Assembly: GCA_029261925.1 (NCBI GenBank)
Contig: JAJDAJ010000043.1
Location: 1-43,106 of the forward strand
Origin: Deltaproteobacteria bacterium
GTDB taxonomy: Bacteria > Myxococcota_A > UBA9160 > SZUA-336
Length of the DNA: 43,106 bases
Direction: 5' to 3'
Part shown: positions 31,297 to 39,100 of the stretch, piece by piece
How positions within the stretch are numbered: position 1 is the stretch's first letter
How the letters are laid out: each line of letters begins with the position of its first letter
Translations under genes and position numbers: made by a program
Notes under the pieces: generated by a model
What the model was told of the DNA's origin: nothing
Database searches by the model: none
The model's input: the letters and a program-made list of their open reading frames with translations, nothing else

Positions 31297-32214
31297 ATGA
31301 AGCATGCTCTGATCCTGGGACTCGCACTCGCCTGCGGGGGCTGTGCGCTCTCACAGCGTGGCGAGATCGCCCCCGATGCGGCGTCAGCGCAGCGGGTTCA
31401 TCTGGCGCTCGTCGAGGAGATGCTCCAGAGCCGGCGCTACTTCGCCGCGCTCGCTCACCTCGATGCCCTTCCGGAGGGGCGGCGACGCGAGCCCGTGGCG
31501 CGCCTGATGCGCGGCGACGCGCTGCGCATGATCGGTCTCGTGCACGAGGCCGAGGGCGTCTACGCCGGGCTGCTCGAGACGCCGGTCGCCGGGGCCGCGT
31601 ACCGGGGCCTCGGTCTGATCGCGGCGTACGCGGGAGACGACACGCTGGCGCTGGACTACTTCCGGCGTGGCGTCGAGGTGGACCCGCTCGACGCGCGGCT
31701 CCGCAACGGCGTCGGCTGGGCCCTGCTGCTCCACGGCAGGCTCGACGAGGCGCGCGTGCACCTGGCGACCGCCCACGAGCTCGATCCGTCGGACGGCCGC
31801 GCCGGGCGCAACATGATCGTCTGGATGCTGCTCGCCGGTCGCGAGGGCGACGCGCGCGCCCTCGCGGATCGCATGCGCATCCCGGCCGGTGAGTGGGAGG
31901 CGCTCGCCGGCGAGGCGCTCCGCGTGGGTCTGCTGATCGACGGTGGACGCGCCGACGCGGACCCCGGGGCGCCGTACGCGGAGCAGGTGCCCGCCGCCGC
32001 GGCGGCGGGGCTCGACACCGACGCGCACGCGCCGGAGCACCTGGACAGCGGCACGCCGGCCTGGCTCGAGCTGCAGAGGAGCAACGCCGTGGCGCGCGAG
32101 CTCGTGCCGCCGCGCGCCGACAGCCAGGCCGAGGCCTACCGGGTGTACCGCGAGAGCTTCGGCTGGCCCTACCCGCAGTGGATGGAGCCCGCGGGCGGCT
32201 CGAGGGGCCGATGA
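31297..32214 (+). CDS. tadD: TadD-like TPR lipoprotein
   Basis: The protein has 305 residues. The short signal MKHALILGLALACGGCALSQ contains two Cys that could be lipidated (13 or 16), neither in a textbook lipobox. TPR-like helical repeats occupy residues 35-190 (AYRGLGLIAAYAGDDTLALD, NGVGWALLLHGRLDEARVHL). This order matches TadD, which helps outer-membrane assembly or stability of the secretin. The C-terminal 100 residues are not TPR and seem specific. There is a four-base gap after tadC and a four-base overlap with the next gene (ATGA). Confidence 0.78.
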   Translation: MKHALILGLALACGGCALSQRGEIAPDAASAQRVHLALVEEMLQSRRYFAALAHLDALPEGRRREPVARLMRGDALRMIGLVHEAEGVYAGLLETPVAGAAYRGLGLIAAYAGDDTLALDYFRRGVEVDPLDARLRNGVGWALLLHGRLDEARVHLATAHELDPSDGRAGRNMIVWMLLAGREGDARALADRMRIPAGEWEALAGEALRVGLLIDGGRADADPGAPYAEQVPAAAAAGLDTDAHAPEHLDSGTPAWLELQRSNAVARELVPPRADSQAEAYRVYRESFGWPYPQWMEPAGGSRGR

Positions 32215-33908
32215 GCTCCGGGCGCGGGCGCTCCGAGCACGGCGCCATCGGCATCCTGGCGGCGGCCGCGCTGCTGCTGGCCGTCGTGGCGCTCGCCATG
32301 GGCGTGGACCTCGGCCGGATCGGCTGGCAGCGGCGCGAGCTCCAGCAGCAGGCCGATGCGGCGGCGCTGGCGGCGGCGCGGGTGATCGGCAGCTGCGTCG
32401 CGGCCCCCGTGGATCCGGGCGCCACGGGCCAGCTCGTGGCCAGCGCCAACGGCTTCTCCGGTGACCTCCTGGCGGGGGACGGCTCGGTCGAGCACGGCAC
32501 CGTGACGAGCTCGGGCGGCCTGCGCCGGTTCACGCCGGGCTCGGACCTGAGCCAGTCCGACGCCGTCCGCGTGACCGCGACGCGGAGCGTCCCGCTCAGC
32601 CGGGTGCTGCCGACCCGGATCGGCGGCCAGGTGCCGCTGCGCGCGGAGGCGGTCGCGCGCACTGCCGCGACCGGCGCGCTGCGCGTGGGCAGCTTCGTGG
32701 CAGACTTCGACTCGCGCCGCGCCGCCATGCTCGACGCGCTGCTCTCGGCCTACCTCGGCAGCGCCGTGACGCTGACGGCGATCAGCTACGAGGGCCTGGC
32801 CGAGGTCACGGTCAGCGTCGAGGAGCTCGCGCTGGCCGCAGGCGTCGACGAGCAGACGTTGCTCTCCCAGACCACCACGCTGGCCGGTCTGCTCGCGACG
32901 ATCTCGGGTGCACTGACGGCCCAGGGCGAGGGAAGCGCGGCGACCAGCGTGGACCAGCTCGAGGCTGCGACCTCGACCTCGCGCGACCTGCAGCTCGAGG
33001 ACCTGATCGTGCACGAGCTCGACCTGGAACGCCTCGCCTTCGCGGCGCGGATCCGCGTGCTCGACCTGATCCTGCTCGCGGCTGCGGTCGCGTGGGAGGA
33101 TCAGACGCTCGCCGTCGGGCCCGTCGACATCTCGGTGCCGGGCGCCGCGAGCATCTCGCTCGAGCTGCGGGTCGTGGAGCCACCGCAGATCGCCATCGGC
33201 CGGGCCGGACTCGATGACAGCGGCCAGTGGCGGACCCTCGCACGCACCGCCGCGGTGCGGGTGCAGATCGAGGTCGACGCCGCGAACGCGCTCACGCTGG
33301 TGGGGAGCGACCCGGTGCAGCTGGCCCTGACGCTGACCGTGGGGCAGGGCGAGGGTGCCCTGCGCAGCGTCGAGTGCGCGCGCGCCGCGACGCCGCTGAC
33401 CAGCGTCGAGATGGACGCGACCCCGGGCACCGCGAGCGTGGCGCTGGGCAGCTTCGTGGACATCGACTCGGATCCGACCGTGGTCCCGGTGCAGGTCGCG
33501 CAGCTCACGGTGCTCGGCTCGAGTGTGGCCGACGTGAGCGTCTCGGCCTCGGCCACGCTGCAGGATGCACCCGACACCCTGAGCTTCGACAGCCCGTTCG
33601 TGCCGGAGCTCACCAGTCCGTCGGGCGAGAACTCGCGCACGGTCGGCAGCGACGTGGGCACCTCGGCCGCGACCACGCTGACCTCGCTCTCGGTAAGCCC
33701 CGGGATCTCGGTGAGCGTGGTCGGGGCCCTGCCGGTCGGCGTCACGCCGGCGCTGATCAGCAGCGAGATCGACGCCATCCTCGGGCCGGTGCTCGCCGAC
33801 CTCGACCTGCTGCTCACGCCGCTGGTCGAGTCCCTGGGGGTCCACCTGGGCGGCCTCGACGTGACCGTGCTGTCGGTGAACCGGGCGCAGCCCGCCCTGC
33901 TGCTCTAG
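32211..33908 (+). CDS. tadG: TadG-like pilus-associated protein
   Basis: The protein has 565 residues. SEHGAIGILAAAALLLAVVA followed by LAMGVDLGRIGWQRRELQQQ-A-D-A-A-A-L-A-A-A-R is the TadG/TadE-G N-terminal stamp (PF13400), with one membrane helix. The long periplasmic part is rich in Ser, Thr, Val and Ala and looks beta-structured (TVTSSGGLRRFT, LSVSPGISVSVVGALPVG). There is no von Willebrand A domain in evidence, unlike many TadG proteins. It is the last gene of the operon. Its stop shares bases with the convergent receiver-EAL gene (CTAG at 33905-33908), so there is no room for a terminator. Confidence 0.82.
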   Translation: MSSGRGRSEHGAIGILAAAALLLAVVALAMGVDLGRIGWQRRELQQQADAAALAAARVIGSCVAAPVDPGATGQLVASANGFSGDLLAGDGSVEHGTVTSSGGLRRFTPGSDLSQSDAVRVTATRSVPLSRVLPTRIGGQVPLRAEAVARTAATGALRVGSFVADFDSRRAAMLDALLSAYLGSAVTLTAISYEGLAEVTVSVEELALAAGVDEQTLLSQTTTLAGLLATISGALTAQGEGSAATSVDQLEAATSTSRDLQLEDLIVHELDLERLAFAARIRVLDLILLAAAVAWEDQTLAVGPVDISVPGAASISLELRVVEPPQIAIGRAGLDDSGQWRTLARTAAVRVQIEVDAANALTLVGSDPVQLALTLTVGQGEGALRSVECARAATPLTSVEMDATPGTASVALGSFVDIDSDPTVVPVQVAQLTVLGSSVADVSVSASATLQDAPDTLSFDSPFVPELTSPSGENSRTVGSDVGTSAATTLTSLSVSPGISVSVVGALPVGVTPALISSEIDAILGPVLADLDLLLTPLVESLGVHLGGLDVTVLSVNRAQPALLL

Positions 33909-35083
33909 GTCGCGCCGCTCCGCCAGGGCCGCTCCGCCGCGCGGCGCTGCCACCCGGCCGACCAGCCCGCCAGCTCGCCCGCCGGCATGGGCCGGGCGAT
34001 CCAGAAGCCCTGGGCCCGATCGCAGCCGAGCTCGACCAGCGCCGCACAGGTCGCCTCGTCCTCGATGCCCTCGCCGCAGACCGTCAGGGAGAGCGCGTGC
34101 GCCAGGTCGATGGTCGCGCGCGTGATCACGCGCGCCTCCGGGTCGTCCGCGAACTCGATCACGAACGACTTGTCGATCTTGAGCTCCGAGAACGGAAAGC
34201 GGTGCAGCCAGACCAGCGACGAGTAGCCCACGCCGAAGTCGTCGAGCGAGACGCTGAAGCCCTTGATGCGGCAGCGCGACAGGATCTCGCAGGCACGCGC
34301 CGGCTCCGACATGGCCGACTGCTCGGTGACCTCGAGCGTGAGTCGCTCGGGCTCGATGCCGGCACTCTCGGCGTGCATGGCGATCCAGTCGGGCAGCTCG
34401 GGGCTGAGCAGGTCGGCGCCCACGTTGACGCTGAGCACCAGGTCCAGACCCGCATCGATCCACGTGCGCAGGTCGGCGAGCCCGTCGCGCAGCGAGACGC
34501 TGAGCAGCGCGCGGCGTCCGGCCGTATCGTCGAGGAAGGGCAGGAAGGCGGCCGGCGGCAGCAGTCCCCGGGTCGGGTGCTGCCAGCGCGAGAGCAGCTC
34601 CACGCCGTAGAGCCGCCCCGTGTGCAGGTCGATGCGCGGCTGGTAATGGGCCGCGATCTCGCCGTCCTCGAGCGCGCGGCGCACGGATCCGGCGCTCGGT
34701 CGCGACTCCGAGCCCGCCACCAGCGCGCTCTCCAGCTCGTCGAGCGGCACCGGCTTGTGCAGCAGGCGAACCACCTCCAGACCTGCCTCGCGTCCGAAGC
34801 GTTGCGCGGTGCGCAGTACGCTCCTGCTCATGCCGCTCACGAGCAGCAGGCTGGCCTTGCAGCGCCGCTCGGCGAGCGCCGAGAGCACCTGGAAGCCGTC
34901 GAAGCCCGGCATGCACATGTCCAGGACGATGAGCCCGTACTCGCGCGTCTCGACGTGCTCGAGCGCATCGTCCCCGCGTGCCGCCCACGCCGCCGTGAGC
35001 TGCAGCGACGACGCCACCGTCTCGATCAGGGCGAAGAAGTCGGGATCGTCATCGACGACCAGGATGTCGGCGGCGTGCTCCAT
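33905..35083 (-). CDS. receiver-EAL cyclic-di-GMP phosphodiesterase
   Basis: The protein has 392 residues. A receiver domain with Asp55 (LIVLDMCMPG) and Lys in LLHKPV is followed by an EAL domain at about 130-375. The catalytic set is intact: GVELLSRW (E-x-L signature), LSVNVGADLL, TLEVTEQ, LDDFGVGYSS, LKIDKSF, CGEGIED and DRAQGFWIARPM. It should open cyclic-di-GMP to pGpG when phosphorylated, lowering attachment. GGAG precedes the ATG. It is downstream of the HD-domain gene in one operon (11-base gap) and convergent with the Tad operon. Confidence 0.9.
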   Translation of the reverse strand: MEHAADILVVDDDPDFFALIETVASSLQLTAAWAARGDDALEHVETREYGLIVLDMCMPGFDGFQVLSALAERRCKASLLLVSGMSRSVLRTAQRFGREAGLEVVRLLHKPVPLDELESALVAGSESRPSAGSVRRALEDGEIAAHYQPRIDLHTGRLYGVELLSRWQHPTRGLLPPAAFLPFLDDTAGRRALLSVSLRDGLADLRTWIDAGLDLVLSVNVGADLLSPELPDWIAMHAESAGIEPERLTLEVTEQSAMSEPARACEILSRCRIKGFSVSLDDFGVGYSSLVWLHRFPFSELKIDKSFVIEFADDPEARVITRATIDLAHALSLTVCGEGIEDEATCAALVELGCDRAQGFWIARPMPAGELAGWSAGWQRRAAERPWRSGAT

Positions 35084-35094
35084 CGCTGCTCCGC

Positions 35095-35823
35095 TCAGAG
35101 CCGGCCGTCGCCCATCAGGTCGGTCATCCGGTCGAGCCGCGCGCCGATGCGCGCGAACGCGCCCAGCACCTCCGGATCGAACCAGCCGGGCTCGATGCCG
35201 TCGCCGCCCTCGAGCAGCCGGCTGGTGGCCCCGGCGTGCGAGAGCGGAGCCGGCAGGCGCCCGGGCTCGCGCAGCGCGTCATACGCGTCGGCGACCGCCA
35301 CGACGCGCGCCGCGAACGGGATCTCGGTGCGTGAGAGGCCCCGCGGGAAGCCCGAGCCGTCCCAGCGCTCGTGGTGCCCGATCGCGACCTGCTCCACGCA
35401 GTGGAAGAGCTCCAGATCGCTGCCGCGCACGATCGCGTGGCCGCGCTCGGGGTGCTCGCGGAGCGTCTGGCAGGCCCGGTACAGGTCGGACATGCCGGCC
35501 GCGGTGTAGTCGGGCGTCTCGAGCAGACCGATGTCGTGCAGGCAGGCCCCCGCGCCGATCCGCTCGATCTCCTCGCCGTCGAGGCCCAGGGCGCGAGAGA
35601 GCTCGGCGGCGTAGTGGCCGGTGCGACGCAGATGCTCGGCCAGCCGGCGGCAGCGCACACGCACGGCCCGGACCAGCACGCGCACGCTCCAGAGCTCCGC
35701 GTGACGCAGCTGTGCTTCTGCGTCCTGCTTGCTGGCGTACGCGGCGCGCAGGTCCGCCGCCACGCGACGCAGCTGATCATCCTGCTCGTTTCCGGGCTGC
35801 CTCGGCGCTGGCGAATCTGACAT
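35095..35823 (-). CDS. HD-GYP-like domain protein (variant)
   Basis: The protein has 242 residues. An N-terminal coiled coil (residues 15-50) leads to an HD-GYP-type domain: CLHDIGLLETPD (His96/Asp97), LREHPERGHAIV, GHHERWDGSGFPRGL, DAYDALREPG. The GYP motif is GFP, and the Lys that usually follows HDIG is Leu. Typical HD-GYP enzymes hydrolyse cyclic-di-GMP with a two- or three-iron centre; the changed residues make that uncertain. It may be an altered enzyme or a binder. It shares an operon with the receiver-EAL gene and diverges from the HisKA-only gene. Confidence 0.82.
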   Translation of the reverse strand: MSDSPAPRQPGNEQDDQLRRVAADLRAAYASKQDAEAQLRHAELWSVRVLVRAVRVRCRRLAEHLRRTGHYAAELSRALGLDGEEIERIGAGACLHDIGLLETPDYTAAGMSDLYRACQTLREHPERGHAIVRGSDLELFHCVEQVAIGHHERWDGSGFPRGLSRTEIPFAARVVAVADAYDALREPGRLPAPLSHAGATSRLLEGGDGIEPGWFDPEVLGAFARIGARLDRMTDLMGDGRL

Positions 35824-35954
35824 TACGGGACGCGGATCGGCCCGCCTTCTGCAGAACTTGACGCCTCCAGCGCCCGCAGCGGCGCTCCGGGGAACGGGCT
35901 CAAGGAGCGGGCGCTGTCGTCCGACCCAGCAACAGGAGTCCGGAAGGAGCATCA

Positions 35955-36161
35955 GTGACGCTCGATCTGCAGGACATCGAGGCGGCCAGCCGGCTGCCCG
36001 GGATCGAGCACGAGCTGCGCAACGCGCTGAACATCGTGCTCGCCTACCTGATGCTGGCGGAGCGCCGGCTGCAGGAGCAGGAGCCCGTGGACGAGCAGAT
36101 CGAGGTCGCCCTGCGGGCCGCCCACCGCTGTGTGGACGCCCTGGAAGGGCTCTCGGAGTGA
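35955..36161 (+). CDS. isolated histidine-kinase dimerisation (HisKA) domain
   Basis: The protein has 68 residues. The core GIEHELRNALNIVLAYLMLA is an H-box with His19 in the H-E-L-R-N setting of HisKA domains, followed by a second helix (VALRAAHRCVDALEGL). No ATPase domain is present in this frame or the next gene, so it cannot phosphorylate itself. It could serve as a phosphotransfer protein like Spo0B or HPt. AAGGAG sits eight bases before GTG 35955. The next gene, a receiver-like protein, begins 10 bases after its stop. Confidence 0.6.
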   Translation: MTLDLQDIEAASRLPGIEHELRNALNIVLAYLMLAERRLQEQEPVDEQIEVALRAAHRCVDALEGLSE

Positions 36162-36171
36162 GGAGGCGCGC

Positions 36172-36570
36172 TTGTCCCAGCTGATCCTCATCTCCGGACG
36201 CGACGCTGCGCTGCGTGAGCGCATCTTCGCGGCCATCTCGGCCCCGGGTCGCTCGCTGCTCGAGACCACCGGGGGCGCGACGCTCGAGGAGCTCGCCGGG
36301 GTCGAGGCACCGGACCTGCTGATCCTCGACGCGGAGACCCCCGCCGCCGGACTCGCCGCCGTGCGTGCGATCCGGGCCCGCCACCTGCAGGTGCGCATGC
36401 TGCTGCTGGTCGATTCCGGGGCGGCAGAGGGCATCGCCTCGAGCGCCGCGTCGGTAGGAGTCCAGGCGGTGCTGCCGCGGCCCGTCGACCTCGGTGTGCT
36501 GGTCGCGCAGGTGGATCGCGCGCTCGATGAGGCGCTGGCGAAGCTCGGGCTGACGTTCGAGATCGACTGA
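36172..36570 (+). CDS. degenerate (pseudo-)receiver domain protein
   Basis: The protein has 132 residues with a receiver-like fold: QLILISGRDAALRERIFAAI, then PDLLILDAETPAAGL with Asp53 at the acceptor position, then MLLLVDS and AVLPRPVDLGVLV. The acidic pair after strand 1 (normally D-D) is SGRD, and the conserved Lys near the end is Arg (PRPVD). Phosphorylation by the usual magnesium mechanism is therefore doubtful. The start is TTG 36172 with AGGAGG well placed; no ATG or GTG option is better. It lies in an operon with the HisKA-only gene, and the two may be a docking pair. Confidence 0.65.
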   Translation: MSQLILISGRDAALRERIFAAISAPGRSLLETTGGATLEELAGVEAPDLLILDAETPAAGLAAVRAIRARHLQVRMLLLVDSGAAEGIASSAASVGVQAVLPRPVDLGVLVAQVDRALDEALAKLGLTFEID

Positions 36571-36605
36571 CGGCGCGCGGTCCGGCAGTTCAGCCAGCGG
36601 ACCGG

Positions 36606-36635
36606 GCGACACGGCTGCCGCATCGCTCCTATAAT
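36606..36635 (+). promoter_or_regulatory. promoter of P450 (4)
   Basis: A perfect TATAAT (36630-36635) has GCGACA (36606-36611) 18 bases upstream. The ATG is at 36645, so the leader would be only about three bases and has no Shine-Dalgarno sequence. Confidence 0.55.
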
Positions 36636-36644
36636 CAGCCCGCG

Positions 36645-37943
36645 ATGACCGCCGCAGCGCCCGCCCTCGACCGCCTCGACATCACCGACGTCGACCTCTA
36701 CCACTCGCGCGGCTATCCCTGGCGCGAGTGGGACCGGCTGCGACGCGAGGCGCCCGTGTTCTGGTACGAGCGACCGGGGCACACCCCCTTCTGGGCGATC
36801 ACCCGGCACCAGGACATCCTGCGCATCTCGCGCGCCTCCGACGTCTTCCGGAGCACGCGGCGGCTCCGTATCTATCCCGAGCCACTCGACAGCCAGATCG
36901 TTCAGGCGCGCCTCGAGGAGATGCAGAAGGTCGGCATGGTCGAATCCGCTCCGCTGAGCTTCATCGACATGGACGAGCCGGAGCACTCGCAGTACCGGCG
37001 CCTGATCAGCCGCTTCTTCACGCCGCGCGCCATGGACCGGCGCACGCCCCTGCTGCGCGACGTGGCGGACCGGCGCGTGAGCCTGCTCGAGCGTCTGCTG
37101 GCGGAGTCCGGACCCGACGGCGTCGAGTTCGTGGACACGGTCGCAGTTCACGTGCCGGCGATCGTGCTCTTCGAGATGCTCGGCGTCTCGGAGGAGCTCT
37201 ACGGCAAGCTCCTGCAGGAGGTGGACGACGCGGTTCGCGCGAGCACGGCCCGGGCCAGGCGGGAAGACGCCGATCGCGCGAGCTTCACGATCGAGTCGAG
37301 CCGCGTCGCGCAGATCATGCAGGCGGCACTCGAGCAGCGCGAGAACGCGGGGCCCGGTAGCGACTGCCTGCTCGACGTCATCCTGCGCGCCGAGGTCGGT
37401 GGGCAGCGTGTCAGCCCGCGGCAGCGGCTCGCCATGGCGAACATGGTGCTCTTCGCCGGGCTCGAGACCACGCGCAACGCGATCGCGGGCGGGGTGTACA
37501 CGCTGCTCACGCAGCGCGATCAGCTCGAGCGCCTCAGGTCGGACCCCTCGCGGGTCGACAGCGCGACCGAGGAGATCCTGCGCTGGATCTCGCCAGTGAT
37601 CCACTTCGCGCGCACCGCCGTCGAGGACTTCGAGCTGGGCGGCACCGAGATCCGGGCGGGTGAGCACGTGGGCATGTTCTATCCCTCGGCCAACCGCGAC
37701 GAGGACGTCTTCGAGGATCCGTACCGCTTCGACGTCGCGCGCGAGCCCAATGACCACCTCGCCTTCGGGGGCTACGGAACGCACTTCTGCCTGGGCGCCA
37801 ACCTGGCGCGCTGGCAGATCCGGGAGACCGTGCGTCGCCTGCTGCCGGTGCTGCCCGGGGTGGAGCTCGTCGGCGAGCCGGTCTGGCAGGGCAGCCTGCA
37901 CGTGGGCGGCTACGCGAATCTGCGGGTTCGCCTCGCGGCGTAG
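36645..37943 (+). CDS. cytochrome P450 monooxygenase (4)
   Basis: The protein has 432 residues, the same length as P450 (1) and alike at the N-terminus (DLYHSRGYPWREWDRLRREAP). The I-helix motif is AGLETT (271-276), with Leu where the other three have Asn. The ExxR pair is Glu310/Arg313, and the heme loop is FGGYGTHFCLGANLA with Cys382. The two probably arose by duplication and then moved apart. The substrate is unknown; a terpenoid or steroid type is plausible. It is followed 51 bases later by a zinc alcohol dehydrogenase gene on the same strand, repeating the pairing of P450 (2) with its dehydrogenase. Confidence 0.93.
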   Translation: MTAAAPALDRLDITDVDLYHSRGYPWREWDRLRREAPVFWYERPGHTPFWAITRHQDILRISRASDVFRSTRRLRIYPEPLDSQIVQARLEEMQKVGMVESAPLSFIDMDEPEHSQYRRLISRFFTPRAMDRRTPLLRDVADRRVSLLERLLAESGPDGVEFVDTVAVHVPAIVLFEMLGVSEELYGKLLQEVDDAVRASTARARREDADRASFTIESSRVAQIMQAALEQRENAGPGSDCLLDVILRAEVGGQRVSPRQRLAMANMVLFAGLETTRNAIAGGVYTLLTQRDQLERLRSDPSRVDSATEEILRWISPVIHFARTAVEDFELGGTEIRAGEHVGMFYPSANRDEDVFEDPYRFDVAREPNDHLAFGGYGTHFCLGANLARWQIRETVRRLLPVLPGVELVGEPVWQGSLHVGGYANLRVRLAA

Positions 37944-37994
37944 CCCGTCCGGCACGGGCTATGATGCCCGGGTCGTCAGAAGCGGGAGGACCCC

Positions 37995-39084
37995 ATGCAG
38001 GCTGCCGTCATGCGCGCGGAGCACGCACCGCTCGAGATCGAGGACGTGAAGATCGACAGGCCCGGTCCGCACGAGGTGCTGACCCGGACGGTCGCGTCGG
38101 GCATCTGCCATAGCGACCTGCACGTGATCGAGGGCGGCATTCCGATGCCCGTGCCCTGCGTCCTCGGCCACGAGCCCGCCGGCATCGTCGAGGAGGTCGG
38201 CTCCGAGGTCCGCGACTTCCAGAAGGGCGACCATGTGATCGGCTGCCTGAACGCCTGGTGCGGCAGCTGCGAGTTCTGCCTGCGGGGGCAGCCGTATCTC
38301 TGCATGCCCGACATCATCCGCCGGCCCGAGGGCGAGCCGCCGCGCCTGTCGCGCGACGGCGAGTCGATCATGCCCTTCGGTGGTCTGGCGTCGTTCGCCG
38401 AGTACATGCTGACCCACGAGCGGGCGCTGGTGAAGATCCGCGACGACATACCCCTGGACCGGGCGGCGCTGATCGGCTGCGGCGTCACCACCGGCCTGGG
38501 CGCCGCGCTGCGCACGGCGCGGGTCGAGCCGGGCTCGAGCGTGGCGATCATCGGCTGCGGCGGCGTCGGGCTGTCCGCGCTCCAGGGGAGCCGGATCGCC
38601 GGTGCCGGCCGGATCGTGGCGGTGGACAACCAGGCGTGGAAGCTCGAGCTGGCGCGTGACATGGGTGCGACCGACGCGGTGGACGCGAGCGAGGGCAACC
38701 CGGTCGAGCAGGTGCAGGAGCTGCTCGGCGGTGGCGTGGACTACGCCTTCGAGTGCATCGGGCTCAGGCCGACGATCCAGCAGGCCGTCGCCATGCTCAA
38801 GAAGGGCGGGGCGGCGCTGCTCGTCGGCGTGCTGCCGGGTGACCCAGACGGTGGAGCTCCCGGCCGCCGACATCACGCTGCAGGAGAAGCGGGTGCTCGG
38901 CTCGTTCATGGGCTCGAACCGCTTCCGCATCGACATGCCGCGCTACGTGGACTTCTACCTCGACGGCCGGCTCAAGCTCGACGAGATGATCTCACGACGG
39001 ATCCCCCTCGCGGAGGTCAATCCGGCGCTCGACGCGATGCGCAAGGGCGAGGTGGCGCGCTCCGTGATCGTCTTCGAGCGCTGA
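37995..39084 (+). CDS. zinc-dependent alcohol dehydrogenase (2), frameshifted
   Basis: The protein is about 362 residues when the frame is repaired. The catalytic zinc ligands are in SGICHSDLH (Cys38) and LGHEPAG (His59, Glu60). Four structural Cys are at 89, 92, 95 and 103. The cofactor loop is IIGCGGVGLSAL. This is the class III-like group of Zn dehydrogenases often found beside P450s and acting on hydroxylated terpenoids or steroids. After GVLPG the frame breaks. Removing one G of the run 38837-38839 gives GVLPVTQTVELPAADITLQE, and the family sequence continues to a stop at 39082-39084 (SNRFRIDMPRYVDFYLDG...). It is either a recent mutation or a base-call error in GC-rich DNA. GGGAGGA precedes the ATG. 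Confidence 0.82.
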
Positions 39085-39100
39085 GCCCGCGCAGCTGCCT

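Noticed and set aside
32169..34988. 939-residue open frame opposite tadG
   Set aside because: It mixes antisense of tadG with an off-frame reading of the EAL gene, and has no domain or signal.
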